This document shows positions 52,522-52,694 of a DNA stretch of 52,694 nt, piece by piece. The translations under genes were made by a program, and so were the position numbers. This DNA is from Bacillota bacterium (GTDB lineage Bacteria; Bacillota; Clostridia; Tissierellales; MES13). Within the stretch, counting starts at the first letter, position 1. The number at the start of each line of letters is the position of its first letter. A model generated the notes under the pieces. That model did no database searches. It saw only the letters and a program-made list of their open reading frames with translations, and was not told the origin of the DNA. The stretch is taken from positions 1-52,694 of the forward strand of contig VENA01000015.1 in the NCBI GenBank assembly GCA_009711785.1. The letters run 5' to 3'.

Positions 52522-52694
52522 TTGGTCAAGTCCTCGACCTATTAGTATCACTAAGCTGAAGACATTGCTGCCCTTACACCTGTGACCTATCAACCAGATA
52601 GTCTATCTGGGGTCTTACTCTTACGATGGGAAATCTTATCTTAAGGTATGTTTCGCGCTTAGATGCCTTCAGCGCTTATCACTTCCAGACGTAG
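52522..52694 (-). rRNA. rrl: 23S ribosomal RNA, 3' end (cut by window edge)
   Basis: The last about 173 nt of 23S on the minus strand include CTAATAGGTCGAGGACTTGACC at the 3' end and the conserved domain VI segment with GATGCCTTCAGCG complement upstream. The gene continues off the right edge. Confidence 0.95.

Noticed and set aside
1..52694. CRISPR array, insertion sequence or prophage
   Set aside because: No regularly spaced repeats, transposase, integrase or phage structural genes were seen in any frame.

Overview
The window is low-GC DNA, roughly 30 % by eye. Its gene content points to a strictly anaerobic Clostridia-type Firmicute that carries the Wood-Ljungdahl (acetyl-CoA) pathway. The pathway genes run in the same order that I recall for the Clostridioides difficile cluster (cooS-cooC-fhs-fchA-folD-metV-metF-lpd-cooC-acsD-acsC-acsE-acsB-gcvH). 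The ctsR-mcsA-mcsB-clpC-radA-disA-carD-yacL-ispD-ispF string is also a typical Firmicutes neighbourhood. I cannot name the species. Almost every gene is on the minus strand; only a small Fe-S protein (20943-21473) and a hisC-type aminotransferase (37634-38713) are on plus. I see no tRNA, CRISPR array, insertion sequence or prophage.

Layout in transcription order, right to left. The right edge holds the 3' end of a 23S rRNA and a 5S rRNA. Next come a thioredoxin-like protein, a DUF4015 glycoside-hydrolase-like protein and a dUTPase. A TPP-riboswitch operon follows, with a thiamine-binding protein, ThiX/ThiY/ThiZ-type ABC transporter, methyltransferase and second small thiamine-binding-like protein. 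After it is a four-subunit pyruvate:ferredoxin oxidoreductase operon (porC-D-A-B) that ends in its own GntR regulator. Then come an encapsulin-type ferritin, a patatin, TypA, HisC, an EF-G paralogue and a small unknown protein. The CtsR stress operon with a perfect CtsR operator, radA/disA, carD, yacL, ispD/ispF and a NatAB-type exporter follow.

The left 21 kb is the C1 region. A small operon (cooT, DUF3842, a His-motif helical protein) looks like a nickel-handling module. It stands directly upstream of the 15.5 kb Wood-Ljungdahl operon (19453 to 3985), which holds CO dehydrogenase, the THF-dependent methyl branch, the corrinoid Fe-S protein, its methyltransferase and acetyl-CoA synthase, with Lpd and an H-protein. 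A very strong hairpin ends that operon. Beyond it are a corrinoid-activating [2Fe-2S] ATPase (RACo-like), a DUF3786 protein, an ECF-transporter S component and a truncated methyltransferase. Together these genes would reduce CO2 or CO plus formate-level C1 units to acetyl-CoA, and the por operon could carry acetyl-CoA to and from pyruvate. No formate dehydrogenase, hydrogenase, Rnf or Hdr gene lies in the window.

The most unusual observation is a pair of matching leaders, before the cooT operon and before the ECF-transporter gene. Each has a consensus promoter with a 17-bp spacer, an ATG about 30 nt downstream of the predicted start, an open frame of exactly 20 codons, repeated AUGAA hairpin loops, a terminator-like hairpin with a U-run, and a stop at or beside the Shine-Dalgarno sequence of the real gene. 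The frames share residues even where codons differ synonymously. I do not recognise the element as a known riboswitch. It could be a leader-peptide attenuator or a new RNA motif, possibly linked to nickel or cofactor supply.
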